From Sphingopyxis soli (GTDB taxonomy: Bacteria > Pseudomonadota > Alphaproteobacteria > Sphingomonadales > Sphingomonadaceae): a DNA stretch of 64,000 nt. Made by a program: the position numbers and the translations under genes. Shown piece by piece: positions 43,855-53,346 of the stretch. Each line of letters opens with the position of its first letter. The first letter of the stretch is position 1. The notes under the pieces are model-generated. The model was not told the origin of the DNA. It saw only the letters and a list, made by a program, of their open reading frames with translations, and searched no databases. Where the stretch lies: positions 1-64,000 of the forward strand of contig NZ_JAFMTR010000113.1 of NCBI RefSeq assembly GCF_018682675.1. Direction: 5' to 3'.

Positions 43855-45207
43855 CTATTCCCCAACCAGATCGTCGGCGACAAGCCCGGGGCCTATATGC
43901 GCCGCGCGCGCAATATGCCAGGCCGCAGCCTGGACGGCCGCATCGAAGGGGTCACCACCGCGCGACAGCATGGCCCCGCAGGCGCCCGCCAGCACGTCGC
44001 CCGTCCCCGCCGTCGCGAGCCACGGACTGCCCGGCCATGCCGCGGCAACGCGGCCGTCGGGCGCAGCGATGACGGTATCGGCGCCCTTGTAGATCACGAC
44101 CGATCCCGTTTCCGCAGCCGCTGCGAGCGCGCGATCGATCTTGCCCCCTTCGGCGCCGGGAAAGGCCCGCACAAACTCGCCCTCATGCGGGGTCAGGATC
44201 GCCGTCAGCCCGCCCCCGCGCAGTCGCGGCAGCGCGGCGTCGATCGCCGCGGCATCCAGAACCAGCGGCCTGGCGCTGTCGATGGCGGACGCGACATCGC
44301 GATCGAGCGCCATGCCGGCCGGATAGCCCGGACCGATGACCACGGCCCCGACCCGTTTGTCGCCGAGCCGCGCCGGATAATGGTCGCCATCTTCGGCGAT
44401 GATCGCGGACAGCGGCGCCGTATCCGCTCCGCTCAGCACCGCGTAACCCGCCCCGGCGCGTAAGCCTGCGGCCGCCGCAAGCGCCGCAGCGCCCGGCATC
44501 GGCCCTGCGCGAACGAGCATCATCCCGCGGCTGAACTTATGCGACGTAACGCCGGGTAGCGGCGCGGGCGGACGCGGCAGCGTGCGGATCGTCGCATCGC
44601 ACACGATCCCGATCCCGGCGAGCAGGACGCGTCCACAATGCTGCGCCGCAGGCAACAGCACGTGCGCGCGCTTCAGCGCCCCCAGCGCCACCGTCACATG
44701 CGCCGGAAGCGGCGGCGCCCAATCATGCTCACCGTCGGCATCGACACCGCTCGGCACATCGACCGCGATCACGCGGCGAACAGCCAGCGCCCGAAGCCGC
44801 CCGGCCAGCTCGGCCGCCAACGGCCGCGTCAAACCGACGCCGAACAGGGCATCGACCGCCACGGGCGCCGGGGCAAGCGTCTCGTCGATCGGTTCGACCG
44901 CCCCCGCCCACTTCGCCCGCGCCGCCTTCGCAAGGTCGGTGGTCGGCGGCGCAAGCGCCGCAACGCGAACATTCGCCCCGCGCTCACGGAGCAATCGCGC
45001 CGCGACATAGCCATCGCCGCCATTGTTGCCTGGGCCGCACAGAATCAGAACCGGCGCCCCCGCCGCCATTCGCCACGCGATATCGGCCACCGCCGCACCC
45101 GCACGGTCCATCAGCTCGGAAAGCGAGGTGCCCGACGCCGCACAGGCCGCTTCGGCGTCACGCATCGCACTGCTGGTCAGAATCGGGGCGTCGGCGGGAA
45201 CGGACAT
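43855..45207 (-). CDS. nnr: bifunctional NAD(P)H-hydrate repair enzyme
   Basis: Two fused domains that repair hydrated NADH and NADPH: an N-terminal YjeF_N epimerase (GPGNNGGDGYVAARLLRERG, VDVPSGVDAD) and a C-terminal ADP-dependent dehydratase of the ribokinase fold (FSRGMMLVRAG, LTPHEGEF, ATAGTGDVLAGACGAML). 450 residues from the ATG at 45207. Normal fusion as in E. coli YjeF. Followed by the RNA methyltransferase, probably cotranscribed. Confidence 0.94.
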   Translation of the reverse strand: MSVPADAPILTSSAMRDAEAACAASGTSLSELMDRAGAAVADIAWRMAAGAPVLILCGPGNNGGDGYVAARLLRERGANVRVAALAPPTTDLAKAARAKWAGAVEPIDETLAPAPVAVDALFGVGLTRPLAAELAGRLRALAVRRVIAVDVPSGVDADGEHDWAPPLPAHVTVALGALKRAHVLLPAAQHCGRVLLAGIGIVCDATIRTLPRPPAPLPGVTSHKFSRGMMLVRAGPMPGAAALAAAAGLRAGAGYAVLSGADTAPLSAIIAEDGDHYPARLGDKRVGAVVIGPGYPAGMALDRDVASAIDSARPLVLDAAAIDAALPRLRGGGLTAILTPHEGEFVRAFPGAEGGKIDRALAAAAETGSVVIYKGADTVIAAPDGRVAAAWPGSPWLATAGTGDVLAGACGAMLSRGGDPFDAAVQAAAWHIARAAHIGPGLVADDLVGE

Positions 45208-45244
45208 CGGCGCAGATCCTAGCACGCCCGAACCAAAAGTCGCG

Positions 45245-45637
45245 CTACTTCGGCCCCTTCGTGTTCGCGGGCAGGCGATAACGGTCGCCGTCGACCGCGA
45301 CCTCGATCACCCCGTCGCCGATGATCGTGACCTTGGCGGGCTCCGACCCGTCGGCCGAGATCACGCCGCGCCCGTCGGTCGCGATCTGCAGGCGGCGGTA
45401 CCCGACGTCGGGCTTGCCGACGACCAGGATCGCGCCGTCGGCGCCGCTCATTTCGTCGATGGTGCAGGTGCGGTCGAATCCCTTCGCCCCTTCGAGCGCG
45501 CATTCGATGCGCCCGTCCTTCAGGGCGTCGTTCGACCCGCGCGCCTCGGCTTCGGCCAGCGCGCCATTTTCGGGTGCGCCGTTGCAACCCGACACCAGCA
45601 GCAATGCGCAGGCCGGACCGAAGAGGCGCCCGATCAT
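45245..45637 (-). CDS. putative lipoprotein
   Basis: A 130-residue protein with a lipobox (CALLLVSGC at residues 10-18) and no recognised domain. The mature part has repeated short beta segments ([35 protein letters not shown]) and two cysteines (IECALEG, RTCTIDE) that could form a disulfide. Its ATG overlaps the ilvD stop by four bases, so it is translated from the ilvD message even though a link to branched-chain amino acid synthesis is not evident. Confidence 0.8.
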   Translation of the reverse strand: MIGRLFGPACALLLVSGCNGAPENGALAEAEARGSNDALKDGRIECALEGAKGFDRTCTIDEMSGADGAILVVGKPDVGYRRLQIATDGRGVISADGSEPAKVTIIGDGVIEVAVDGDRYRLPANTKGPK

Positions 45638-47490
45638 TTGCGCCGGAGCTGTGACAGATCGCGCACCGCGCCGCGCGCCGCACTCGTGGTCATCGCCGCA
45701 TAAGCCTCCAGCGCCACCGAAATCTTGCGCGGCCGTGGCTTCGCGGGCTGCCAGGCGGCCTCGCCCTTCGCGTCCATCGCGGCGCGGCGTTCGGCCAGCA
45801 CGCTGTCGGCGACCATCAGGTTGATCGCGCGCGCGGGAATGTCGATCTCGATCATGTCGCCATTCCCGACCAGCCCGATCGCGCCGCCCTCGGCTGCCTC
45901 GGGCGAGACATGGCCGATCGACAGCCCCGACGTGCCGCCCGAGAAGCGCCCGTCGGTGATCAGCGCGCAGGCCGCACCGAGCCCCTTCGATTTGAGGTAG
46001 CTCGTCGGATACAGCATTTCCTGCATCCCCGGACCGCCCTTCGGCCCTTCGTAGCGGATGACGACGACGTCGCCGGCCTCGACCTGTCCGGTCAGGATGC
46101 CGGCCACCGCAGCGTCCTGGCTCTCATAGACTTTCGCCGGACCCGAAAATTTCAGGATGCTCTCATCCACACCTGCGGTCTTCACGATGCAGCCGTCGAG
46201 CGCGATATTGCCCGTCAGCACCGCAAGCCCGCCATCCTTGCTGAACGCATGATCCGCCGACCGGATCACGCCGCCTTCCCGGTCCAGATCGAGCGAATCC
46301 CAGCGCCGGTCCTGGCTGAACGCGGTCTGCGTCGGCACACCGCCGGGCGCCGCGAGGAAGAATTTCTGCACGTCGGGATCGTTCGTCCGCGCGATATCCC
46401 ATTTGCTCAGCGCATCGCCCAGCGTCGCGCTATGCACCGTCGGCAGATGCGCGTGGAGCAAACCCGCGCGATCGAGTTCGCCGAGAATCGCCATGATCCC
46501 GCCGGCGCGGTGGACATCCTCCATATGGACGTCGCTCTTCGCCGGCGCGACCTTCGACAGGCACGGCACGCGGCGCGACAGCCGGTCGATATCCTCCATC
46601 GTGAAGTCGACCTCCGCCTCGTGCGCCGCGGCCAGCAAGTGGAGCACCGTGTTCGTCGACCCGCCCATCGCGATGTCGAGGCTCATCGCATTCTCGAACG
46701 CCTCGAAGCTCGCAATGCTGCGCGGCAGGACGCGCTCGTCACCCTCTTCATAATAGCGGCGGCACATTTCGACGACGATCCGCCCCGCGCGCAGGAACAG
46801 CTCCTTGCGGTCGGCATGTGTCGCCAGCGTCGAGCCATTGCCCGGCAGCGAAAGCCCCAATGCCTCGGTCAGGCAGTTCATCGAGTTCGCGGTGAACATC
46901 CCCGAGCAGCTGCCGCAGGTCGGGCACGCCGAACGCTCGATCGTCTGCACCTCCTCGTCGGTATATTTTTCATCCGCGGCGGCGACCATCGCATCGACGA
47001 GGTCCAGCGCGACCTCCTTGCCTTTGAGCACCACTTTGCCGGCCTCCATCGGGCCGCCGGAGACGAACACCACGGGGATGTTGATCCTGAGGGCCGCCAT
47101 CAGCATTCCCGGCGTGATCTTGTCGCAGTTGGAGATGCACACCATCGCGTCGGCGCAATGCGCGTTGACCATATATTCGACGCTATCGGCGATCAGGTCG
47201 CGGCTCGGCAGCGAATAGAGCATCCCGTCATGCCCCATGGCGATGCCGTCATCGACCGCGATCGTGTTGAATTCCTTGGCGACGCCCCCGGCGGCCTCGA
47301 TCTCGCGCGCGACCATCTGGCCAAGATCCTTGAGGTGGACATGGCCGGGCACGAACTGGGTAAAGCTGTTCACCACGGCGATGATCGGCTTGCCGAAGTC
47401 GCTGTCCTTCATTCCCGTCGCGCGCCAGAGCCCGCGCGCGCCCGCCATGTTGCGGCCGTGGGTGGTGGTTCGCGAACGATAAGAAGGCAT
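45634..47490 (-). CDS. ilvD: dihydroxy-acid dehydratase
   Basis: Fe-S dehydratase of isoleucine and valine synthesis. Cluster cysteines are in [12 protein letters not shown] and [27 protein letters not shown] and the C-terminal [15 protein letters not shown] are conserved. 618 residues, the usual length for the long form. The only ilv gene in the window. The 59-base gap behind it (47491-47549) holds no gene. Confidence 0.97.
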   Translation of the reverse strand: MPSYRSRTTTHGRNMAGARGLWRATGMKDSDFGKPIIAVVNSFTQFVPGHVHLKDLGQMVAREIEAAGGVAKEFNTIAVDDGIAMGHDGMLYSLPSRDLIADSVEYMVNAHCADAMVCISNCDKITPGMLMAALRINIPVVFVSGGPMEAGKVVLKGKEVALDLVDAMVAAADEKYTDEEVQTIERSACPTCGSCSGMFTANSMNCLTEALGLSLPGNGSTLATHADRKELFLRAGRIVVEMCRRYYEEGDERVLPRSIASFEAFENAMSLDIAMGGSTNTVLHLLAAAHEAEVDFTMEDIDRLSRRVPCLSKVAPAKSDVHMEDVHRAGGIMAILGELDRAGLLHAHLPTVHSATLGDALSKWDIARTNDPDVQKFFLAAPGGVPTQTAFSQDRRWDSLDLDREGGVIRSADHAFSKDGGLAVLTGNIALDGCIVKTAGVDESILKFSGPAKVYESQDAAVAGILTGQVEAGDVVVIRYEGPKGGPGMQEMLYPTSYLKSKGLGAACALITDGRFSGGTSGLSIGHVSPEAAEGGAIGLVGNGDMIEIDIPARAINLMVADSVLAERRAAMDAKGEAAWQPAKPRPRKISVALEAYAAMTTSAARGAVRDLSQLRRK

Positions 47491-47549
47491 TTGACAACTT
47501 TCTGATAATTTTATTTCACAAATTAGCGAAGAAAGGCGCCATTACACGC

Positions 47550-48281
47550 CTATTCGGCGATATACAATGCCACTTTCCTGCACATACGTCCCAATTGTTC
47601 GGCGAACCGTGCCTGACCCGCCGCATCGCGCACCAGATCCTGCCGCATCTCGATGCCCACATAGGGAATATCGTTTGCCTCGGCGTGCCGGTTCATCGTC
47701 GCGTTGAGCAGCTTGCCCGAATAGGGAAGCTGGTCGCCGACATTCAGCCCCTCCTCGGTCAAGGCGGCGATCGCCGGCCCCGCAAGCCGGTCGTCCTGAT
47801 TGTAGAGAACCCCGACGTGCCACGGGCGCGCCTGCGCCGGATCGCTCGCCAGCGCCGGCGTAAAACTGTGCAGCGACAGGATCATCGCGGGGCGATGCGC
47901 CGCGATCGTCGCCGCGATATGCGTATGATACGGCCGGAAGAAGCGCGCCAGCCGCGCCTCACGCCCCGCATGGTCGAGCGCATTGCCGGGAATGGCATGG
48001 CCATCGCTCGCGATCGGAATGGCGCCGGGGACGTCCTCATCGCGATTGCAGTCGACCACGAGCCGCGACACGCCGCCGAGGATCGCCGCATCGACAACGC
48101 CCGCCTCGACGAGCAGCGCCGCCACCTCGGCAACGCCCAGATCGATCGCAATATGCTCGCGCAGCAACGCTCGATCGATGCCGAGATCGATATCCGGCGG
48201 CACATATGCCGACGCATGGTCGCCGATCAACAGGATGCCGCCGGCACGCGGCGTCCCGAGCTGACGCCACGCCTCGCTCAT
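47550..48281 (-). CDS. N-formylglutamate amidohydrolase-like protein
   Basis: A 243-residue protein of the N-formylglutamate amidohydrolase fold (HutG-related). GDHASAYVPPD, DLGVAEVAALL, SRLVVDCNRD and LSLHSFTP, where His and Asp bind zinc, are the family blocks; IEMRQDLV near the C-terminus is also typical. Usually annotated for histidine degradation, but no other hut gene is present and a different formyl-amino-acid or peptide substrate is possible. The ATG at 48281 overlaps the ispE stop by four bases. Confidence 0.88.
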   Translation of the reverse strand: MSEAWRQLGTPRAGGILLIGDHASAYVPPDIDLGIDRALLREHIAIDLGVAEVAALLVEAGVVDAAILGGVSRLVVDCNRDEDVPGAIPIASDGHAIPGNALDHAGREARLARFFRPYHTHIAATIAAHRPAMILSLHSFTPALASDPAQARPWHVGVLYNQDDRLAGPAIAALTEEGLNVGDQLPYSGKLLNATMNRHAEANDIPYVGIEMRQDLVRDAAGQARFAEQLGRMCRKVALYIAE

Positions 48282-49126
48282 CGCAGCGTCCCTGCCATCT
48301 GCCACCAATGCGGATGGCTCTCCGCGAGCCGCACCGCCGCCGCATCGCGCTCCGCAGGCGCGTCGAACAGCGCGAAACAGGTCGCGCCCGATCCCGACAT
48401 GCGCGCCAGCCACGGCCGGCGCGCGCCAAGCTCGGTCAGCACATCGGTAATCGCCGGGCATTGCGCGATCGCCGCGCGCTGCAAATCGTTGCGCGCCGTG
48501 AACAGCTGCGCGCGCATGTCGGCGCCGGTGAACAGCGGACCGCGATCGACGCCGTCCCATGCCGCGAAAATCGGCCCCGTCGATACCCGCTGACGCGGAT
48601 TGACGAGCAGCACGGGGGTGCCGGTCAGGATCAGCTCGGGAACCGGACTCAATTCGTCGCCGACCCCGACGCCAAGGCATGTCGTGCTGGCGATGCAGGC
48701 GGCGATATCGGCGCCGAGCGGGCTCACCAGCCGCGCCAGCGTCGCGTCGCCCAGTTCGGGCAGGAAATGCCGCCGCACGAGCCGCGCCATCGCCGCCGCA
48801 TCCGCCGACCCGCCGCCAATCCCCGCCGCGACGGGGAGCCTCTTGGCCAGCGTTAACGCCAGCGGCGGCACGCGTTCGGAGCCATAGCGCTCGCGAAGCA
48901 GCGCCAGCACGCGCAGCACCAGATTGTCGGGGCCATTGCCTAGCCCCCCGGCGAACTCTCCGTTGATCGACAGACTGTCGGCGGAGGCGGGCGACGCTGC
49001 GATCGTGTCGCCATGGTCGACAAAGGCGAACAGGGTCTCGATCAGATGATAGCCGTCGCTCCGTCGCGCGCGAACGTGGAGCGCCAGGTTGATCTTCGCC
49101 CAGCCGCTTTCCTGCATGTCCGCCAT
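48278..49126 (-). CDS. ispE: 4-diphosphocytidyl-2-C-methyl-D-erythritol kinase
   Basis: GHMP kinase of the MEP isoprenoid route. AKINLALHVRARRSDGYHLIETLFAFV carries the substrate Lys and Asp region, PVAAGIGGGSADAAA is the ATP P-loop, and MSGSGATCFALF is the C-terminal glycine motif. 282 residues. Its ATG overlaps the stop of the TPR-protein gene and its stop overlaps the next start, so all three are translationally coupled. Confidence 0.96.
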   Translation of the reverse strand: MADMQESGWAKINLALHVRARRSDGYHLIETLFAFVDHGDTIAASPASADSLSINGEFAGGLGNGPDNLVLRVLALLRERYGSERVPPLALTLAKRLPVAAGIGGGSADAAAMARLVRRHFLPELGDATLARLVSPLGADIAACIASTTCLGVGVGDELSPVPELILTGTPVLLVNPRQRVSTGPIFAAWDGVDRGPLFTGADMRAQLFTARNDLQRAAIAQCPAITDVLTELGARRPWLARMSGSGATCFALFDAPAERDAAAVRLAESHPHWWQMAGTLR

Positions 49127-50799
49127 CACGGCGCCGTGGTAGCGGCGCTCAGCCCGTCGCGCAGCTTCGCTTCGATCCGCGCCGCCATGTCGGCCTCGGC
49201 CAGCAGCGCGGCTGCGCGCCACGTATAGCGCGCCTGGAACCGCCGGCCCGCCTGCCAATAGGCGTCGCCCAGATGCTCGACGATCACGGCATTGCCCGGC
49301 TCGCCGCGCTGCGCCAGCTCGAGCAAAGGCACCGCATCGTCGATGCGGCCGGTCAGGAAATAGGCCCAGCCGAGCGAATCGGTGATGCTCGCGCTTTGCG
49401 GCTCGGCCTTCCACGCCGCCTCGATCCGCGCGAGCGACTGTTTCACGTTCTTGCGGCGCTCAAGCGCCGAATAGCCCGCAAAATTCAGGATCGTTGCATC
49501 GCCGGGGCGCAGATTGACCGCCTTTTCCATCAGCGGCTCCGCGCCGTCCCAATCCCCGGCCTGCAACTTCAACTCGGCGCGGGCGATCAGCAGCGAACCG
49601 CGCAGCGACATATCGTCCGGTGCATCGCCCAGCGTTGCTTCGAGCCCCATATAGGCGCGTTCCGCGGCCGCGGGATCGTTCGCACGGCGCGCGATATCGG
49701 CAAAGCGGATGAGCAGGCTGCGCGCCACCGGCTCGGCACGCGCGGCTGCGTCGGCGAGTTTTACGGCGCTCGCCATATCGCCCGCCTCGGCGAGCAGTTC
49801 GGCATGACGCATCTGCAGCGCCGCGGGCTGCGCGGTCCGGCTGTCCGCCAGCAGCGCCATCGCATCGCGCCCCTGCCCGTTGCGATCGAGCGCCTCGACG
49901 AGCGCCGAGCGTACCGTCCAATCCTGATCGCCCAGCCAATAGGCGGACCGCGCGAACAACAGCGGCAGCTTCGGGCTGCCGTTTGGGGTCCGCGCCAGCC
50001 CGTCGGCGAGCAGCCCGAGCCAGTGCGCCGCGCCGCCGCGTGCCGTCGTCACCGGCTGGCCCGACAGCAGCAGCATCGGGTCTTCGCGCCCGCCCGCCGC
50101 CATCGCGGTCCGTCCGCGCAGCGCCTTCGCGGCGTCGGCCTGCCCCGCAGCATCGAGCGTCGCCGCCAGGCGCAACGCGGCGAGTTGGCTCGTGCGATCG
50201 CTCAGCACCGTGTCCGCCGCCAGCCTGGCCCCTTCGGTGGACTGCTTCGCCGCAACCCTGACCAGCGCCGCTTCGAGCGCCAGCGTCGGTTCGAGCCGCC
50301 CGCGCGACAGCGCCGCGATCAGGTGCCGCTCGGGTTCCTTCTCGCGCGCGCCGACGTCGATCCAGCTGTTCAGCGCCGGCGTCACCAGATTGGCGATCGC
50401 ATCGCCGCCGGTCTTGTCGGGCCGCCCCCCCAAAAAGGCGCGCGCGCCCTTCCAGTCGGACCGTTTCATCGCGTCGACGACAAGCACAAGCTGCGCGTCG
50501 AAGCGGCGTTCGCCGTTTGCCCAGAGCTGCGCGGCAGCGCCGCGCGCCGCGATCAGGTCGCCCGCCTGGATCGCCTGTTCCAAAATCCGCCCGCGAAGCC
50601 CCGGAAGGTCGGGCGCCGCGCTGGCGGCGCTGGTCAGGGCAGACAGCGCCGCGGCGGGATCGCCCGCATCCTCGGCCAGCCGCGCCCGCACCAGCGCATT
50701 GACCGCCGCGCCGCCGTCGCTCGCGGCTTCGGCGGGAACCGCCGCCGCAAGGACGCCGACGGCCACAAGCCAGCAAGCGGACTTACATGTTCGGGTAAT
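49126..50799 (-). CDS. exported TPR-repeat protein, possible ATT start
   Basis: An exported helical-repeat protein: many TPR-like pairs between about residues 25 and 530, most clearly LRPGDATILNFAGYSALERR and PQSASITDSLGWAYFLTGRIDDAVPLLE. The conventional GTG at 50766 gives 546 residues but a signal peptide without basic residues. Reading 11 codons upstream to an ATT at 50799, inside the end of the preceding flavoprotein gene with GGAGG four bases away, adds MTRTCKSACWL and makes an ordinary signal peptide. I report that longer version. Role probably in periplasmic protein assembly, unproved. Confidence 0.75.
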   Translation of the reverse strand: MTRTCKSACWLVAVGVLAAAVPAEAASDGGAAVNALVRARLAEDAGDPAAALSALTSAASAAPDLPGLRGRILEQAIQAGDLIAARGAAAQLWANGERRFDAQLVLVVDAMKRSDWKGARAFLGGRPDKTGGDAIANLVTPALNSWIDVGAREKEPERHLIAALSRGRLEPTLALEAALVRVAAKQSTEGARLAADTVLSDRTSQLAALRLAATLDAAGQADAAKALRGRTAMAAGGREDPMLLLSGQPVTTARGGAAHWLGLLADGLARTPNGSPKLPLLFARSAYWLGDQDWTVRSALVEALDRNGQGRDAMALLADSRTAQPAALQMRHAELLAEAGDMASAVKLADAAARAEPVARSLLIRFADIARRANDPAAAERAYMGLEATLGDAPDDMSLRGSLLIARAELKLQAGDWDGAEPLMEKAVNLRPGDATILNFAGYSALERRKNVKQSLARIEAAWKAEPQSASITDSLGWAYFLTGRIDDAVPLLELAQRGEPGNAVIVEHLGDAYWQAGRRFQARYTWRAAALLAEADMAARIEAKLRDGLSAATTAP

Positions 50800-52438
50800 T
50801 GGGGCCTCCGCCGCCTTCGGGAGTGACCCAGTTGATATTCTGGGTCGGATCCTTGATGTCGCACGTCTTGCAATGGACGCAATTCTGCGCGTTGATCACG
50901 AACTTCGGGTCGCCCTCGTCCTGTCCGACGATCTCGTAAACGCCTGCGGGACAATAGCGCTGCGCAGGTTCGTCGTACATCGGCAGATTATATTCGACCG
51001 GGATCGACGGATCCTTGAGCTGCAGGTGAACCGGCTGATCCTCCTCATGGTTGGTGTTCGACAGGAACACCGAGGAGAGGCGGTCGAAGGTCAGCACGCC
51101 GTCGGGCTTCGGATAATCGGGTTTCGGCATCTGGTCGGCGCGGTAAAGGGTCGTGTTGTCGGGATGGTGCTTCATCGTGAAGGGGACGCGGATCCCCAGC
51201 GTTTCGAGCCACATCGTCATGCCCGACAGGATGGTGCCGGCGAGGTCGCCGAACTTCTCGACCAGCGGCAGGACGTTGCGAACGACGCTCAGTTCCTTCT
51301 TCACCCAGCTTTCGTCATAAGCCGCCTGATAGGCGTCGAGCGTATCGGACCCGCGGCCCGCGCTGACCGCGGCGAAGGCGGCCTCTGCCGCCATCATGCC
51401 CGACTTCATCGCGGTGTGCGTGCCCTTGATGCGCGGGACGTTGAGGAAGCCCGCGGTGTCGCCGATCAACGCGCCGCCCGGGAATGCCAGCTTCGGCACC
51501 GACTGCCAGCCGCCGTCGCTGATCGCGCGTGCGCCATAGGAGACGCGTTTGCCGCCCTTCAGGATCTTCGCGATCTCGGGGTGCGTCTTCCACTTCTGCA
51601 TCTCCTGAAAGGGGGAGATGTGCGGGTTGCGATAGTTGAGCCAGGTTACGAAACCCAGCGCGACCTGCCCGTTCGCCTGATGATAAAGGAAGCCGCCGCC
51701 GTTGGCATTCTCGTCGAGCGGCCAGCCCTGCGTGTGGATGACGCGGCCCGGCGCGTGATTCTCGGGCGCGATGTCCCAGAGTTCCTTGATCCCGATGCCA
51801 TAGACCTGTGGCTCGCAATCGGCGTCGAGCGCGAATTGCGGCTTGAGCATCTTGGTCAGGTGCCCGCGCACGCCCTCGGCAAAGAAGGTATATTTCGCAT
51901 TGAGTTCGAGTCCGGGCGCATAGTCGGGCTTGTGACTGCCGTCGCGCGCGACCCCCATGTCGCCGGTCGCGACGCCTTTTACCGAGCCATCTTCGTTATA
52001 GAGGATTTCGGCGGCCGCGAAGCCGGGGAATATTTCGACGCCCAGCCCCTCGGCCTGCTCGGCCAGCCAGCGGCAGAGATTGCCCAGGCTGCCCGTATAG
52101 GTTCCCTTGTTATGCATGAATCCGGGGGTGATGAAGTGCGGAACGCCGAACTTCCTGTTCTTCGTGAGCACCCAATGCTGGTTGTCGTTCACCGGAACCT
52201 CGGCGAGCGGACAGCCCTGCGTCCGCCAGTCGGGGAGCAATTCGTCGAGCGATTTCGGATCGATTACCGCGCCCGAAAGGATATGCGCGCCAACTTCCGA
52301 ACCTTTTTCGAGGACGCAAACCGACAGCTCGCTGCCCGCCTCGTTCGCCAGCTGCTTCAATCGGATCGCCGCCGAAAGCCCTGCAGGCCCCGCCCCGACG
52401 ATCACGACGTCATAGGGCATTGATTCCCGTTCGCTCAC
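50783..52438 (-). CDS. electron-transfer flavoprotein-ubiquinone oxidoreductase
   Basis: ETF-QO passes electrons from acyl-CoA dehydrogenases through ETF to ubiquinone at the inner membrane. FAD loop VVIVGAGPAGLSAAI, membrane-facing GGGFLYHQANGQVALGFV, and a C-terminal 4Fe-4S module with CPAGVYE and NCVHCKTCDIKDP. 551 residues from the GTG at 52438 (AAGGTGA upstream); an ATG at 52477 or 52420 are alternatives. It overlaps the start region of the TPR gene. Supports fatty and branched acid oxidation in this organism. Confidence 0.95.
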   Translation of the reverse strand: MSERESMPYDVVIVGAGPAGLSAAIRLKQLANEAGSELSVCVLEKGSEVGAHILSGAVIDPKSLDELLPDWRTQGCPLAEVPVNDNQHWVLTKNRKFGVPHFITPGFMHNKGTYTGSLGNLCRWLAEQAEGLGVEIFPGFAAAEILYNEDGSVKGVATGDMGVARDGSHKPDYAPGLELNAKYTFFAEGVRGHLTKMLKPQFALDADCEPQVYGIGIKELWDIAPENHAPGRVIHTQGWPLDENANGGGFLYHQANGQVALGFVTWLNYRNPHISPFQEMQKWKTHPEIAKILKGGKRVSYGARAISDGGWQSVPKLAFPGGALIGDTAGFLNVPRIKGTHTAMKSGMMAAEAAFAAVSAGRGSDTLDAYQAAYDESWVKKELSVVRNVLPLVEKFGDLAGTILSGMTMWLETLGIRVPFTMKHHPDNTTLYRADQMPKPDYPKPDGVLTFDRLSSVFLSNTNHEEDQPVHLQLKDPSIPVEYNLPMYDEPAQRYCPAGVYEIVGQDEGDPKFVINAQNCVHCKTCDIKDPTQNINWVTPEGGGGPNYPNM

Positions 52439-52557
52439 CGCAATCACCTTTCTGCCGTCCCCGCGCCGATCATTCATCGTGTCCGGCGCTCATTCTGTCA
52501 CGAAACGCGATGCCCGCCAATTGACGCGCCCGTCAACTGTCTGTTTGAAACAAATTC

Positions 52558-53343
52558 ATGGGTGGGCGAAATTCAGCCTTGCTGGCCGAAAGCTATCATG
52601 ACTGGTGGTCGCTGGCCGGGGTCGACGCGCTCGTCGGCGAAGCGCCGGCGGGCTGGCTCGACGTGCCTGCCGCGAATGACACCGCGGCAAAGTCCAGAAT
52701 CGCGCCGATTGCGGCGCCCGAGCCCGCCCCCCTCCCCGCTGCGCTCCAGCGTCAGGAAGCGCCCATCGAGGCCGGCGCAAAGGGTCCGGTTGCGCTTCCC
52801 GGCGCGTGGGACGAGTTCCAGAGCTGGCTCGCGTCGAACCCCGATGTTCCCGGCAGCCAGTGGGATGCGCGCCGTGTGCTTCCCGTCGGCAACGCCGGGG
52901 CGCCATTGATGCTCCTTACCGCGTGGCCCGAAATCGACGACCAGCGGGACGGAGCGCTCTTCACCGGCCCCGCCGGCCAATTGCTCGATGCCATGCTCGG
53001 CGCAGTCGGCGCGACGCGCGGCGACTGCTATCTCGCCAGCCTCGCGATTACCCGGCCACCGGGCGGCCGCATCGACGAGCGCGACGCCGCCGAGCTGGAC
53101 CGGCTGCTGTGGCACCATCTGCGCCTCGCGAAGCCTGGCCGCTTGCTGCTCATCGGCGGCGACATCGTCCGGATGGCGGCGAAACTCCAGCTCGCAGACG
53201 CGCGCGGAAAGTTACTCGATATTAACCAAGATGGCGGCAAATTGGAGACCGTGGCAGTCGCGCATCCCGCGATACTGCTCGCCCGGCCCGCCCAGAAGGC
53301 GGCCGCCTGGGACAGTCTGAAACTGTTCAACCGGGGACGTTGA
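52558..53343 (+). CDS. degenerate uracil-DNA glycosylase-like protein
   Basis: A 261-residue member of the uracil-DNA glycosylase superfamily (family 4/5-like fold). The segment DGALFTGPAGQLLDAML matches the G-PFVG-AG-LLD block, RPPGGR the middle block and AHPAILLARPAQ the HPS-like minor-groove loop. The catalytic GEAPG is replaced by TAWPE and the Fe-S cysteines are missing; an Ala/Pro-rich linker (about 40-75) precedes the domain. Likely not an ordinary glycosylase. It is cotranscribed with a lytic transglycosylase four bases downstream. Confidence 0.75.
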   Translation: MGGRNSALLAESYHDWWSLAGVDALVGEAPAGWLDVPAANDTAAKSRIAPIAAPEPAPLPAALQRQEAPIEAGAKGPVALPGAWDEFQSWLASNPDVPGSQWDARRVLPVGNAGAPLMLLTAWPEIDDQRDGALFTGPAGQLLDAMLGAVGATRGDCYLASLAITRPPGGRIDERDAAELDRLLWHHLRLAKPGRLLLIGGDIVRMAAKLQLADARGKLLDINQDGGKLETVAVAHPAILLARPAQKAAAWDSLKLFNRGR

Positions 53344-53346
53344 CAG

